Shown piece after piece: positions 26,640 through 35,208 of a stretch of 64,000 nt of DNA; within the stretch, counting starts at the first letter, position 1; every line of letters starts with the position of its first letter. The notes under the pieces are model-generated. The model searched no databases. It was given only the letters and a program-made list of their open reading frames with translations, and was not told the DNA's origin. The stretch is from NCBI GenBank assembly GCA_963701995.1, contig OY969693.1, positions 1,736,001-1,800,000 of the forward strand, in the 5' to 3' direction. A program made the translations under genes and the position numbers. The DNA comes from Methanoflorens sp963701995. Lineage in GTDB: Archaea; Halobacteriota; Bog-38; Methanoflorentales; Methanoflorentaceae.

Positions 26640-26760
26640 TCTTTTTTTAGCCGCATGCGGCAGAGAGATTGCCGCTTTGTCGACTCATTTCTTCACACTA
26701 ATGCACGACGACGATTGCCGTTCAAAATGACAACCGTTATTGCCGATAACTTACCTTTTA
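26640..26760 (-). repeat. Inverted-repeat partner of about 50927-51040
   Basis: The reverse complement of 26726-26761 matches 50927-50962 (shared core AAGTTATCGGCAATAACGG), and 26640-26700 matches 50985-51040 (CCGCATGCGGCTAA). Each copy lies beside an AbrB-like gene and tRNA-Val fragment. Non-coding. Confidence 0.6.
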
Positions 26761-26937
26761 GCCAGTTTCACTTAACAAAAGTGCTGCTTCGGGAAATCCG
26801 GGAAGAGACTGCTCTTACCTTAGCCTTGCTCAAGTTATCGGCAGCTGAGTCGAGGAAGTCGGATCATAATGATTAAGTGGACAGCGTCGCTATGGACCTC
26901 TATGTCAGCCAACGATTATTATCCAGAGCAGGTTGCA

Positions 26938-27258
26938 ATGCCAAATAACGAGCTGTTCGAAATCCATCGCAGCAAAATCTCGCTCCATCGCGCACAAGGG
27001 GACTACCGCTACCCAACGATACGGCTGCCTTATAGGTTCTCAAAGCTTGCAGGACTGCGAACGCGCATCTATCAAACGGTTCATGCCGGGGCTCTTGCGT
27101 TTCTCATTGTCGTTTCGTCAACTTCAACCAGTCCAGATAAACGCGAAAACGCCCACTCAAGCGCTAAATCCTCCGTCTTCACACGGTGGAGGTCGCCGGT
27201 TCGAATCTGGCCGAGCCCATTGGTTTTCGTTTTTGTGGGGGCCGAAGCTTTCGTTTGA
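26938..27258 (+). CDS. AbrB-like SKISLHRAQGDYRYPTIRLP family protein (copy 2)
   Basis: ATG 26938 (MPNNELFEIHRSKISLHRAQGDYRYPTIRLP). Conserved core to about residue 62 (LAFLIVVSS). The remaining residues (SSVFTRWRSPVRIWPSPL) are a read-through of the tRNA-Val 3' half at 27173-27218 and not a natural protein tail. Confidence 0.55.
   Translation: MPNNELFEIHRSKISLHRAQGDYRYPTIRLPYRFSKLAGLRTRIYQTVHAGALAFLIVVSSTSTSPDKRENAHSSAKSSVFTRWRSPVRIWPSPLVFVFVGAEAFV
27173..27218 (+). other. tRNA-Val(CAC) 3' half, putative att site, left
   Basis: Anticodon arm CCGTC/TTCACAC/GGTGG (anticodon CAC), variable AGGTC, T-arm GCCGG TTCGAAT CTGGC (one mismatch), acceptor CGAGCC. The 5' half is absent. Same orientation as 50827-50871, so the two form a direct repeat 23.65 kb apart. 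Confidence 0.75.
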
Positions 27259-27367
27259 AAGAAGAAGTGATTTTAACTTATTGATCTGTGATTCAAGAGC
27301 ATCAAAGCGTTGATCGTCGTCTATTTCATTATCCAGTTTTACAACTTTGTCGTCGGGTTGTAAAACC

Positions 27368-27553
27368 TTACCATTCTAGCACGCTTTTCGCGGTGACAAG
27401 TAGAAAGGCCCTTTTACCATTTCGTTCAGTTTCAAACACATCAGCTATCTCACCGATAGTATCAGCAAGATGCGGAGGTAGCCGAATTTGAGGGTAAATC
27501 TTGCCTTTTTTCGCCGAAAGCCGACCAATTTTAGATTTTCCCACAAAACGCAT
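27368..27553 (-). CDS. 61-aa AbrB-like protein, diverged member
   Basis: MRFVGKSKIGRLSAKKGKIYPQIRLPPHLADTIGEIADVFE... is a complete short beta-rich protein that shares the SKI-x-YPxIRLP frame with the three longer copies but is not fused to a tRNA fragment. AbrB/MazE-like swapped-hairpin DNA-binding fold is my inference. Confidence 0.55.
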   Translation of the reverse strand: MRFVGKSKIGRLSAKKGKIYPQIRLPPHLADTIGEIADVFETERNGKRAFLLVTAKSVLEW

Positions 27554-27702
27554 TCGCTGACCGACGTAATTTTATGCACCGTATTAATCAAGCATTATTG
27601 ATTGATGCCTCAGCACGCGCAGCAGAAAGCTACCGTGGCCTCTGCAGGGTATCCTACGCTCGGCGCTGTCCGGTCTCTAGCGCCCATTGCGTCTTGCGGG
27701 GT

Positions 27703-27724
27703 CGGAGCCTGTATTAGGCTCCGG
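27703..27724. repeat. Palindromic element CGGAGCC-N7-GGCTCCG (type copy)
   Basis: Perfect 7-bp arms around TGTATTA, followed by GG. Related copies: 14389-14412, 14461-14483, 28861-28880, 28906-28926, 30613-30634, 42469-42490, 49357-49379. All are intergenic. Lies in the 349-nt gap 27554-27902, otherwise without gene. Confidence 0.8.
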
Positions 27725-27902
27725 TTACTATTTTGAATGCGTTCCTGAGGACGTGTTTAGGCAAGAGGTAGCGAAGCCATAGCCGACGTGTGTTTCGACA
27801 ATTGAATGTTAGAGGGCACTGATACGATTTGTATTTCGCGTACCGGATGTAACGTAGTTTTATACATGCCGTCGAGTAGTACCAGGAGGCGATCCGTGTC
27901 GC

Positions 27903-28679
27903 ATGGCAAGCATTCTCATAACAGGTTGCAGGGGCGGCATAGGGCTCGATGTTGCCTGCCGGCTCCTAAAAAGAGGGCACACGGTGTATGCAACCGTTCA
28001 CCGTGAGAGCTCAGTCAATGACGTCCGAACTGCCTTGCAGTCGTGTGGCGAGAACTTCGTCGTGGACACGCTTGACACAACGGACTCCAGCGACATCAAC
28101 AAAGTGGACAACTGGGACATTGATGTTCTAATCAACAATGCAGCGATCGGCGATTCCGGAGCCTTAGCAGAGATAGATCTTAAAAGAGTTAAGGCCGTAT
28201 GTGAGACCAACGTGTTTTCAGCGTTACGGCTAACGCAAAGAGTCGTGCCGGAGCTCATCGCAAAGGGCCAGGGGAGGATAATATTTATGGGCTCAATGGC
28301 AGGGCTTACTCCCACGCCCTTTTACGCGCCCTATGGGATAACCAAATCTGCACTCGAAAGCGTTGCGTCCTCGTTACGAACGGAATTGAAACCCTTTGGC
28401 ACCAAAGTCATCATCGTCAACCCAGGGGTGTACAAAACGGGCTTCAATGAGAATTTCATGTCGCAGAAATACGAGTGGATGGGCGCACAGAGCCTGTACA
28501 AAGATCACATGGCATATGTGCGTCGCAAAGGAGAGTGGGTCATGAAGCTCGCGTTACCAGGCACTTGGAGCATCGCAAGACAAGTGGTGAAAGCTGTAGA
28601 ATCCCGGTGGCCCAAGCGCAGGTACGTGGCTCCCGGGTGGGAGTGGGTTTTTCTTCCACTCCTTCGCTGGTTCGGATAA
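27903..28679 (+). CDS. Short-chain dehydrogenase/reductase (SDR)
   Basis: 258 residues. Cofactor motif ILITGCRGGIGLDVACRL (T-G-x3-G-x-G), NNAA after strand 4 (VLINNAAIGDSG), catalytic Ser in IIFMGSMAGL and YGITK (Tyr-x3-Lys). Classical SDR with NAD(P) specificity; the residue after strand 2 is unclear. Substrate unknown; alcohol or ketone oxidoreduction. The ATG is preceded by a GGAGG at about 27884-27890. Stands alone in a mobile-rich area. Confidence 0.9.
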   Translation: MASILITGCRGGIGLDVACRLLKRGHTVYATVHRESSVNDVRTALQSCGENFVVDTLDTTDSSDINKVDNWDIDVLINNAAIGDSGALAEIDLKRVKAVCETNVFSALRLTQRVVPELIAKGQGRIIFMGSMAGLTPTPFYAPYGITKSALESVASSLRTELKPFGTKVIIVNPGVYKTGFNENFMSQKYEWMGAQSLYKDHMAYVRRKGEWVMKLALPGTWSIARQVVKAVESRWPKRRYVAPGWEWVFLPLLRWFG

Positions 28680-28860
28680 ACGCTCCAAACGCGTGCGCCC
28701 TCCTCATCGTCGCCTTTCATCCAATCATCAGGTAATCCCTATCATTCAGCCTAGAAGCGGCCCTGCGCAACCAAACAAACAAAAGGAGCGAAGCAACTGC
28801 GGATCTCGCTTCATTCATCTTGCTTTACGCGGGCAATCGCTTATTCGAGTGCCGCCCTGT

Positions 28861-28926
28861 CGGAGCCTCAATAGGGCTCCAACTTATTACTTGCGGACAA
28901 TAGAGTCGGACCTATATTAGGCCCCC
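28861..28926. repeat. Two palindromic elements of the GGAGCC family
   Basis: 28861-28880 (CGGAGCCTCAATAGGGCTCC) and 28906-28926 (GTCGGACCTATATTAGGCCCC). Diverged but arm pairing is kept. Between convergent SDR and serine hydrolase genes, where they could also serve as terminators. Confidence 0.65.
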
Positions 28927-28945
28927 GCTGCTATCGGCCATCTTT

Positions 28946-30343
28946 TTAGGAGATCCCCACTGCCCTGTCAGTTCCCTGCCCCGTAGTCATATTGAACCCG
29001 TCAACCTTCCCGCCGTTATCCCGCGTGAATATGAACGAGTCCGGAGACTCGCTCGTCACAAAAAACGTGTCGTTGTTCTCGTGAAAAAGCTTGACGGTCT
29101 CGTTAGGCACGCTCGAGGTGTAAAAGAGCTGGTTGCCGTCCTGAAATACTGTGTAGTTCCACGGCACCCCTACAGCCTGGTAAGTTCCGATGTAGTCCTG
29201 TAACGCCGTTGCGTTCAAGGGCGTTTGCTGCCTGTCGATCCTTTGGGGCAGACTATAAGGCTCTCCAAAGGTGATTGCTTTGAGGTCTTTTGTAACGTTT
29301 AGCACGTAGGTTCTGTCGTAGTTTGACAGCCACACAATGGTCACGTTATCGTCGGGGAAATACAAGGTCTCCGAAATGTAACCGAAGTTGCGCCCAGCGA
29401 AGCTGACGACGGTGTGGTTTTCAACGCTCGCTTTAGAAACCCCGTAGCTATGTTCAAGCATCGCACCGACGGACGCAGGAGAAAGGATCCCTCCCCCCGT
29501 TTGAAATACCTGCCCCCACCTGTAAAGATCTTCGGTCGTGGAGTGAAGCGATCCGGCACCGTAAACGTTGTGGACGTTTTGCACATCGTAGTTGATGAGG
29601 GTACTAGCCTCAGTAGTATACCCGCACGCCAAATTTGGGACAAAATCGCTCGCTTCTTGTCCTCCCGTGCTGTTCATCCCGAGCGGCTTGAAGATATTCT
29701 GATACAAGTACTCGTCATACGACTGGCCCGATGCCTGCTCGATGATGTAGCTCAAAACGATATAGCCGTTATTGGAGTAGCTGTAGTTCGTTCCGGGCGC
29801 AAAGTCGAGGGGCAAGGCATAGAACCGATGCACGAGGTCTGACAGCGCGATGTTGGTCGGATCGGTGACGTCATACCCCCCTTCGCGCGGCATCCCGGAG
29901 GTCTGATTCAGCAGTTCGTAGATCTTTATATCCTTCCACTGCGGCGGGGCGTCGGGGATGTACTGCGTGATTGGATCAGTGACATTTAGCCGTCCTTCTT
30001 CCTGCAGCTTCATTATGGCAGCAGCGGTGAACGGCTTCGTGTTCGAGGCGATCCGGAAAACAGTCTGTGGCGTGTTTGGGACGGAACAATCGTAATTTGC
30101 CATCCCGTACCCTTTTGAGAGGAGGACGGTACCGTTCTGTGCCACGAGCACGGCCCCAGAGAACTGCCCAGCGTCGGTGAGAGCATTCATATACTCGTCA
30201 AGTTTTGCCGACACGGCGGTGCCTGAACCGCAGGAAAGCACGTGCGTGCCGCTGCTGGGTTGCGTGGCACCGAGCGCCACCGTTGCGATGGAAGCCGTGA
30301 GAAGGAAGATCACGATAGGAGGCACGAGAAGCTGCTTTTTCAT
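28946..30343 (-). CDS. Secreted serine hydrolase, beta-lactamase / penicillin-binding-protein-like
   Basis: 465 residues with an N-terminal signal sequence (KKQLLVPPIVIFLLTASIATVALG). The Ser-x-x-Lys nucleophile is SNTKPF in FRIASNTKPFTAAAIMKL, the Tyr-x-Asn equivalent is YSNNGY, and the third motif lies around the late beta strands (HTVVSFAGRN region). After residue 360 a lipocalin-like DUF3471-type domain (LQDYIGTYQAVGVPWNYTVFQDGNQLFYT) follows, as in many family members. Acts outside the cell as an esterase or D-aminopeptidase-like enzyme; archaeal versions do not act on peptidoglycan, so substrate is open. Confidence 0.9.
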   Translation of the reverse strand: MKKQLLVPPIVIFLLTASIATVALGATQPSSGTHVLSCGSGTAVSAKLDEYMNALTDAGQFSGAVLVAQNGTVLLSKGYGMANYDCSVPNTPQTVFRIASNTKPFTAAAIMKLQEEGRLNVTDPITQYIPDAPPQWKDIKIYELLNQTSGMPREGGYDVTDPTNIALSDLVHRFYALPLDFAPGTNYSYSNNGYIVLSYIIEQASGQSYDEYLYQNIFKPLGMNSTGGQEASDFVPNLACGYTTEASTLINYDVQNVHNVYGAGSLHSTTEDLYRWGQVFQTGGGILSPASVGAMLEHSYGVSKASVENHTVVSFAGRNFGYISETLYFPDDNVTIVWLSNYDRTYVLNVTKDLKAITFGEPYSLPQRIDRQQTPLNATALQDYIGTYQAVGVPWNYTVFQDGNQLFYTSSVPNETVKLFHENNDTFFVTSESPDSFIFTRDNGGKVDGFNMTTGQGTDRAVGIS

Positions 30344-30554
30344 ACCAAACGCCCGGCTATTCTTTTCAACGTTCGAAGCACACCGTGCGCGTATAAGAAA
30401 TTTGCGTTATTATATTGGGGAATCTTACCTCTTTTTAGCAGTCGAGCAATGACTTGGCTTCTCACAATTTATCAGACGCGCCGTCAGCGATCTGATCTAT
30501 AGGATTGAAGCGCCAAGCCTGCGCGACCGTAATGAGCGCCCAAACAACCCGTTG

Positions 30555-30600
30555 CAATGCCTTACATAAATGTTGTAAACGTGCTCAGGCATAGATGCAA
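30555..30600 (-). pseudogene. Tyrosine-recombinase C-terminal relic (1 of 8)
   Basis: Minus strand reads MPEHVYNIYVRHC, matching the PEHVYDVYMKYW end of the other relics. About 45 nt. In the gap 30344-30701, with the palindromic element next to it. Confidence 0.45.
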
Positions 30601-30612
30601 AGGCGTCAAACG

Positions 30613-30634
30613 TCGGAGCTGTATTAGGCTCCGG
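30613..30634. repeat. Palindromic element of the GGAGCC family
   Basis: CGGAGC-TGTATTAG-GCTCCG, lacking one C relative to the type copy at 27703. Confidence 0.7.
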
Positions 30635-30701
30635 TTCTAAACTGGCCGGTCAAGACCAACACTAATGAGATACCGTTTCCTTCACTTGCTCAAAGTACGT
30701 C

Positions 30702-31334
30702 CTACAACGTCGGGATGCGGCGCGCGAGTTCGGCCCAGTCGCCGCCGACGGCCTCTTTAATGAGTTCCTTTGCGCCGGCGAAGGCAGGTGCCGGCATCAC
30801 CATCTGCCAGATACGGGTCATGTTCTCACGATCGTCGTGCCCCATCAGTGGGAACATCCACGCCACCACTTCCGGGAACCGCTCCTGGGGAATCTCGCCG
30901 GCCATGATACCAACCGCCTTCTCTTGCTCGGGCATAGGGACTCGTTCCCTGACAATCCGATAGAGGTGCGTATCTTCCTTGTCGAGGTGGATGTTGAGAT
31001 GAAAACGGAACGCGGCGGTGGCCCTGGCGGTTCTTAATGGGTCACGCGCAGAATACGACGTATTCAACTCATCAAATGCCGCGTCCAAACCACGGTGGTC
31101 TTTCACATAGGCTTCAGCAACTAAGGGCGCGACTTTCTCGAGTGCCGGGAAGACGGCCAACTCTTCGCCGTGGGCGTGCCAGACCAATACTTCGTTGAAC
31201 AACCGGAAACGCTCGACTGTGGCGTCAAGACCCTCCTTTCCCCGTGCTGAGTCCAACGCTGCAGCATCGATATGCTCCATGTCATTCCTGAACGCATTGT
31301 GAATGGCCAGTATTGCATCTACAGGTTCTACCAT
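30702..31334 (-). CDS. Hemerythrin-domain protein
   Basis: 210 residues starting MVEPVDAILAIHNAFRND. Candidate di-iron ligands follow the hemerythrin order: H in AIHNAF, H-A-H-G-E-E, DHRGLD, HLNIHLDKED, and a further GHDDREN late in the protein. Such domains bind O2, NO or iron reversibly and serve in oxygen sensing, repair of iron-sulfur proteins or detoxification. The C-terminal 60 residues (PEVVAWMFPLMGHDD...) are shared with a hemerythrin-like subgroup. Supports the oxygen/iron theme. Confidence 0.85.
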   Translation of the reverse strand: MVEPVDAILAIHNAFRNDMEHIDAAALDSARGKEGLDATVERFRLFNEVLVWHAHGEELAVFPALEKVAPLVAEAYVKDHRGLDAAFDELNTSYSARDPLRTARATAAFRFHLNIHLDKEDTHLYRIVRERVPMPEQEKAVGIMAGEIPQERFPEVVAWMFPLMGHDDRENMTRIWQMVMPAPAFAGAKELIKEAVGGDWAELARRIPTL

Positions 31335-31599
31335 GACAATTCCCCTGTGTATTAGTTATAAAACATTACTGTCTGAATAGTGCAGATCCTATTCCCTACG
31401 CTGAAGAGTGAACGTACGACGTATTGTCTCGAAATCGGATTGTTGTGCATCCCGATTGCGTTGCACGCAAAATCAGCGGAGCGCTGCGACAGAATGAGAG
31501 TATGGAATCAATCGTCGTGATACGGGACGGAGATTTGCAAACTCGAAGTTTGACCGTTGCCTATTTGTCACATTTGAAGAACACTACCCGCCCAATGCT

Positions 31600-31668
31600 T
31601 TGCGGACACCTCATATCACGTGCTCAGGCAGCGGATGCTTATAGTGCTTCCAATCAATGTCGATGACT
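31600..31668 (-). pseudogene. Tyrosine-recombinase C-terminal relic (2 of 8)
   Basis: Minus strand reads IDWKHYKHPLPEHV followed by a stop. Short, clean match to the relics at 33425 and 35956. Lies in the gap 31335-31740, just upstream of the ABC exporter operon. Confidence 0.65.
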
Positions 31669-31740
31669 ACAAGCTTTAAGAGATCAGATTAATTCACGAG
31701 TTGATTGCTGTGAATCTGCGGGCTGGCAAGGTGTTGGCAT

Positions 31741-32661
31741 TTGATTGAAACGAATAACCTCACGAAAACGTTTAGTGACGTGACGGCGGTTGAGGACCTG
31801 ACCCTTCGTGTAGACGAGGGAGAAGTCTTTGGCTTTCTTGGACCGAACGGCGCGGGGAAAACCACTACTGTTCGGGTGCTAGCGTGTCTGATATCAAAGA
31901 CCAGCGGAGAAGCACGAATAGGCAATTACGAGATTGGGAACGATGCCGATGCCCTGAAGATCAGGAAGATCATCGGGTTAGTGCCTGACAACGTTGGTCT
32001 CTATGAAGACCTGAGCGCTTACAGGAACCTCGACTTCTATGGACGGCTTTACGAGTGCACGGTGGCACAGCGGGAGGATAGGATCGAGCATTTCCTCAAG
32101 ATGTTGGGGCTTTGGAATGTGAGGGATCGAGCGGTTAGAACGTTTTCCAAAGGCATGAAACAAAAACTTGCCATCGTCCGTGCCCTGATCCACGAGCCTC
32201 AGGTTCTCTTTTTGGACGAGCCGACAGCAAACTTGGACCCGGAGTTTCAAAAAACTGTGCGCGACTTCATCCTCGAACTCAAACACGAGAAGCGGACGAT
32301 CTTTCTCAACACGCACAATCTCGATGAGGCACAGCGTATCTGTGATAGAATCGGGATACTGAATACAAAACTCGTGGCTGAAGGGACACCGGAACAACTG
32401 ATGGAGTCGCTCGAGGGAAGGAAGACGGAAGTTCAGCTTCAGCAGGTTACTCCTGCGGTCACAGGAGCGGTAGAGCGGCTGGGGTTGCGCTACGTCGTGG
32501 CTGGTGGCAACAGATTGGTGATCGATGTGCGCGATCCTGAGAAGGAGAATCCCGGTATCATGGAAGCCATTGTCGCAGCGGGCGGCCACATCCAGTTTAT
32601 TACTGAGAAGCACGCAACGCTCGAGGAGGTCTACCTGAAACTCGTGAGGGATGAACAATGA
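31741..32661 (+). CDS. ABC transporter ATP-binding protein (drug/sodium export type)
   Basis: 306 residues, TTG start at 31741. Walker A GPNGAGKTTTV, signature-like RTFSKGMKQKLAIVRAL, Walker B VLFLDEPTANLDP and switch His in LNTHNLDEAQ. The C-terminal 80 residues (VQLQQVTPAVTGAVERLG...) form the extra domain of the CcmA/NatA/DrrA group. It couples to the permease that starts at 32658 (ATGA overlap). Exports a drug, lipid or ion; substrate not predictable. Confidence 0.92.
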   Translation: MIETNNLTKTFSDVTAVEDLTLRVDEGEVFGFLGPNGAGKTTTVRVLACLISKTSGEARIGNYEIGNDADALKIRKIIGLVPDNVGLYEDLSAYRNLDFYGRLYECTVAQREDRIEHFLKMLGLWNVRDRAVRTFSKGMKQKLAIVRALIHEPQVLFLDEPTANLDPEFQKTVRDFILELKHEKRTIFLNTHNLDEAQRICDRIGILNTKLVAEGTPEQLMESLEGRKTEVQLQQVTPAVTGAVERLGLRYVVAGGNRLVIDVRDPEKENPGIMEAIVAAGGHIQFITEKHATLEEVYLKLVRDEQ

Positions 32662-33413
32662 AGCTGTGGAAGTCGTGGGTGATCGCGCGGAAGGACTTCT
32701 CCACGTTTAGGACGAAACGATACGTCATCTACTCGTTGGTCGTTACGCCGCTGCTCATATCGATCGGACTGCCGAGTCTCATTTGGCTTGGCATTGGAAG
32801 CGCCCCCATTCCTCCCTCACAATTGCCAGCTATCATAAGCGGGCTTAATGACGCGTTCAACGCCTTCTCCTTTCTCTTTGTCCTCATAGCAGGCATCCTC
32901 CCGATAAGTATCGGTACCTACAGCATCGTCGGCGAGAAGCTTGAGAAAACCCTCGAACCCCTGTTAGCAACGCCTACGACTGACGGTGAGATTCTGCTGG
33001 GAAAAGTTATTGCCGCATTTCTGCCGTCCGTTATCGCAACGTATGCCGGTGCGGTGATTTTTATGGTGCTTATGGACGCAGTGACGAGTACCAAACTCGG
33101 CTACGTCTATTTCCCGAATTGGATCGTGGCAGTAATCCTCTTGATAACCGTGCCACTCATCAGCATCTTGAGCACCGAGTTCAACGTCATCATCTCTGCA
33201 CGAGTCAGTGACGTACGCGCGGCCCAGCAGTTCGGCGCGCTGATCGTGCTCCCCTTGGTGGCGATATATATTGCGACTGAGATAGCTTTCGTATCACTCA
33301 CTCCTGCTAACTTGCTGATCATTTCTGCGATTATTCTCGCTCTTGACGCGATTTTGTTTTACGTGAGCAGGGCCACGTTCCGAAGGGAAGAAATACTCAC
33401 AAAGTGGAAATAA
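32658..33413 (+). CDS. ABC-2 type exporter permease
   Basis: 251 residues and about six helices. The start overlaps the ATPase stop (ATGA). N-terminal KSWVIARKDFSTFRTKRYVIYSLVVTPLLIS and EKLEKTLEPLLATPTTDGEILLGKVIAAFLPS are the conserved ABC-2 blocks (elbow helix and coupling loop). Works as a dimer with the ATPase upstream. Confidence 0.9.
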   Translation: MKLWKSWVIARKDFSTFRTKRYVIYSLVVTPLLISIGLPSLIWLGIGSAPIPPSQLPAIISGLNDAFNAFSFLFVLIAGILPISIGTYSIVGEKLEKTLEPLLATPTTDGEILLGKVIAAFLPSVIATYAGAVIFMVLMDAVTSTKLGYVYFPNWIVAVILLITVPLISILSTEFNVIISARVSDVRAAQQFGALIVLPLVAIYIATEIAFVSLTPANLLIISAIILALDAILFYVSRATFRREEILTKWK

Positions 33414-33424
33414 ATCCACGCAGG

Positions 33425-33612
33425 TCATAATACCTGCGTTCTGAACTCAGTCTGCGTCCAATATTTCATATAAACGTCATACACATTTTCCGGCAATGGG
33501 TGCTTGTAATGCTTCCAATCGACTCCGCTGACTCCATGCGTCATTATATACGCTCGGTTTGACTGATCCCACTGAATAATATCGCCGTAATGCCAAGTTG
33601 ACGTTGAAGACT
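33425..33612 (-). pseudogene. Tyrosine-recombinase C-terminal relic (3 of 8)
   Basis: Minus strand reads HYGDIIQWDQSNRAYIMTHGVSGVDWKHYKHPLPENVYDVYMKYW and a short tail to TGA near 33430 (given here in part). The block THGVSGVDWKHYKHPLPE with VYDVYMKYW would carry the C-terminal His and catalytic Tyr of an archaeal integrase. No start codon; stops upstream. Confidence 0.7.
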
Positions 33613-33661
33613 TTTACACTTGAGCACTATGATTATTACAGTCCCGGTATGATTGTTGGTT

Positions 33662-34096
33662 ATGTCAAAAGCTGATGATGCAGTCGCTTTTTTTCAGCAA
33701 GGTTTCAGCTGCTCACAGACTGTGCTTTCGGTCTTTGCGCCGGACTTCGGACTCGACCAAGATATGGCGCGTCGGATCTCGCAGGGATTTGGTGCTGGAA
33801 TAGCCTACACAGATGACATCTGCGGGGCTCTCTCAGGTGCGATTATGGTCATCGGGCTGCGATACGGCAGGATAACGGCGGAAGACAAAACTGCTAAAGA
33901 AAAAACTTATGCGGTAGTCGGCGAATTTCTCAAGCAATTCAAACAACGCAATGGCTCAGTAGAATGCACAAGACTGCTCGGATATAACCTGTCAGACCCG
34001 CAACAGGTTGCTGAGGCAAAAAAGAACAAAGTCGTCATGGCACGATGTCCGGCGTTTGTCCGGGAAGCAGTTGAACTCGTTGAAAAGCTGATCTAA
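33662..34096 (+). CDS. C_GCAxxG_C_C family redox protein (paralogue of 42661-43095)
   Basis: 144 residues from ATG 33662 (TTG 33653 is an alternative). Family landmarks: FSCSQTVLSVFAPDFG, FGAGIAYTDDICGALSGAIMVIGLRYG, ECTRLLGYNLSD and MARCPAFVREAV, giving conserved Cys at each block. The family is proposed to be redox-active or metal-binding, often near molybdopterin or thiol enzymes; no reaction is established. The paralogue is about 60% identical. Confidence 0.85.
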   Translation: MSKADDAVAFFQQGFSCSQTVLSVFAPDFGLDQDMARRISQGFGAGIAYTDDICGALSGAIMVIGLRYGRITAEDKTAKEKTYAVVGEFLKQFKQRNGSVECTRLLGYNLSDPQQVAEAKKNKVVMARCPAFVREAVELVEKLI

Positions 34097-34101
34097 ATGA
34101 A

Positions 34102-34386
34102 CTAATCGACAAAAGCATCTTCGACAATGATTTTTATATCGTTAATAAATTCAATTGCCTCTTCTTCAGAAGTAACCCCCTGCACGTCAATTCGTCCATT
34201 TCTATAAATAGTGATGTCACACCCTTCGTGGGAAAACCGTGCAACCCCCAATTTTTCCGAGCACTTTGCTACGCCTTGTAATAATGAACACAACTCGTAC
34301 ATGGAAAACTTCCGTCTGAAATGTCCCTCTACGATTATCCCTCCACTTCGGCACGGTCGCAACGTCTTCACGTCGTATGCTTTCAT
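34102..34386 (-). CDS. 94-aa protein with TBP-repeat-like strand pattern
   Basis: The core VARFSHEGCDITIYRNGRIDVQGVTSEEEAIEFINDI resembles one half of a TBP or helix-grip repeat (strand with NGRI, turn, strand, helix), as in small archaeal proteins. That is a pattern match only. 4 nt downstream of the winged-helix-like gene at 34391, so likely co-transcribed. Cys at residues 12, 33, 42 and 55 may bind metal. Confidence 0.6.
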   Translation of the reverse strand: MKAYDVKTLRPCRSGGIIVEGHFRRKFSMYELCSLLQGVAKCSEKLGVARFSHEGCDITIYRNGRIDVQGVTSEEEAIEFINDIKIIVEDAFVD

Positions 34387-34390
34387 AGCA

Positions 34391-34627
34391 TTATTCCGTC
34401 TTGGGGCACCGGCTTGTCATTCTCTTGTAGAGGGCGTTGCCCTCTGACGTTAACTCGAGATCGTTGTCGTGCAGAACGGCATACCCGTCATCGATGAGAC
34501 GTGCCATCTCTTCCTCCACGATCTTATCTCTGAGAGCGCCCCAACTCTTGACGTAATCCTGTTTCCTCCTAATATCCATACGCCACCATAGAAGATCGTG
34601 CGCAATGATGTTTATGTCTATTTCCAC
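34391..34627 (-). CDS. Small winged-helix-like protein, 78 aa
   Basis: MEIDINIIAHDLLWWRMDIRRKQ... then KIVEEEMARLIDDGYAVLHDNDLELTSEGNALYKRM: the second half is the typical recognition-helix plus wing end of small archaeal regulators. First gene of a minus-strand pair, divergent from the DsrE-like gene, with an inverted repeat in the shared promoter. Confidence 0.6.
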   Translation of the reverse strand: MEIDINIIAHDLLWWRMDIRRKQDYVKSWGALRDKIVEEEMARLIDDGYAVLHDNDLELTSEGNALYKRMTSRCPKTE

Positions 34628-34629
34628 GG

Positions 34630-34654
34630 ATACTCCATACTAAAAAGGGAGTAT
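34630..34654. promoter_or_regulatory. Inverted repeat in divergent promoter (candidate operator)
   Basis: ATACTCC (34630-34636) and GGAGTAT (34648-34654), perfect 7-bp arms 11 nt apart. It lies between the winged-helix-like gene (start 34627) and the DsrE-like gene (start 34691); TTATAATTA at 34661 could be the TATA element of the rightward promoter. Autoregulation by the 34391 product is plausible. Confidence 0.5.
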
Positions 34655-34690
34655 GAATGTGTTATAATTAAGCACAAAGGAGGTGAAGGC

Positions 34691-35011
34691 GTGAAGATAG
34701 GTATTGTCATCTATTCGAATGATCCCGAAACAGTGTGGAACGCGTTTCGGTTCAGCAACTATGTCCTAAAAGAAGGTGAGACAGTGCACGTGTTTCTCTT
34801 AGGGAAGGGCGTTCAGAGCGAATCCCTTGATACTAAAGCGTTCAAAATAATGGAGCTCATGCGCTCGTTTGTTGAGAAAGGCGGCACGATAGCGGCTTGT
34901 GAGACGTGCCTAAAAATCCATCACTTGGGAGGCTCGGAATTGTGCCCCGTATCAACACTGGGCGATTTGCACACACTCGTAAAGGAGAGCGAAAAAATCG
35001 TAACCTTTTAA
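34691..35011 (+). CDS. DsrE-family sulfur-relay-like protein
   Basis: 106 residues. GTG 34691 is chosen for its strong ribosome site AAAGGAGGTGAAGGC; the open frame upstream of it is not needed. MKIGIVIYSNDPETVWNAFRFSNYVLKEGETVHVFLLGKG is the DsrE/F start, and GGTIAACETCLKIHHLGGSELCP bears the Cys positions used for sulfane sulfur transfer in the family. Soluble. Probably a persulfide carrier or homo-oligomer of unknown partner. Confidence 0.88.
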   Translation: MKIGIVIYSNDPETVWNAFRFSNYVLKEGETVHVFLLGKGVQSESLDTKAFKIMELMRSFVEKGGTIAACETCLKIHHLGGSELCPVSTLGDLHTLVKESEKIVTF

Positions 35012-35208
35012 GTCAAGCTTTGGGCCTGACTATGGGCAGCCGCCGCTAAGTTGCTTTATAGCAGCTATATGCATACTGTCGCTGCGACGGATTTGTCGTT
35101 GGAGCCCTTAAAAGGCGCGTCTTCGCCTATGAACCCACGATAAAAGGGCAAAAACTTAATGCTCCACACCGGAAGCGCTCACTACTAAAAAATTGAGGTG
35201 ACCATAAT

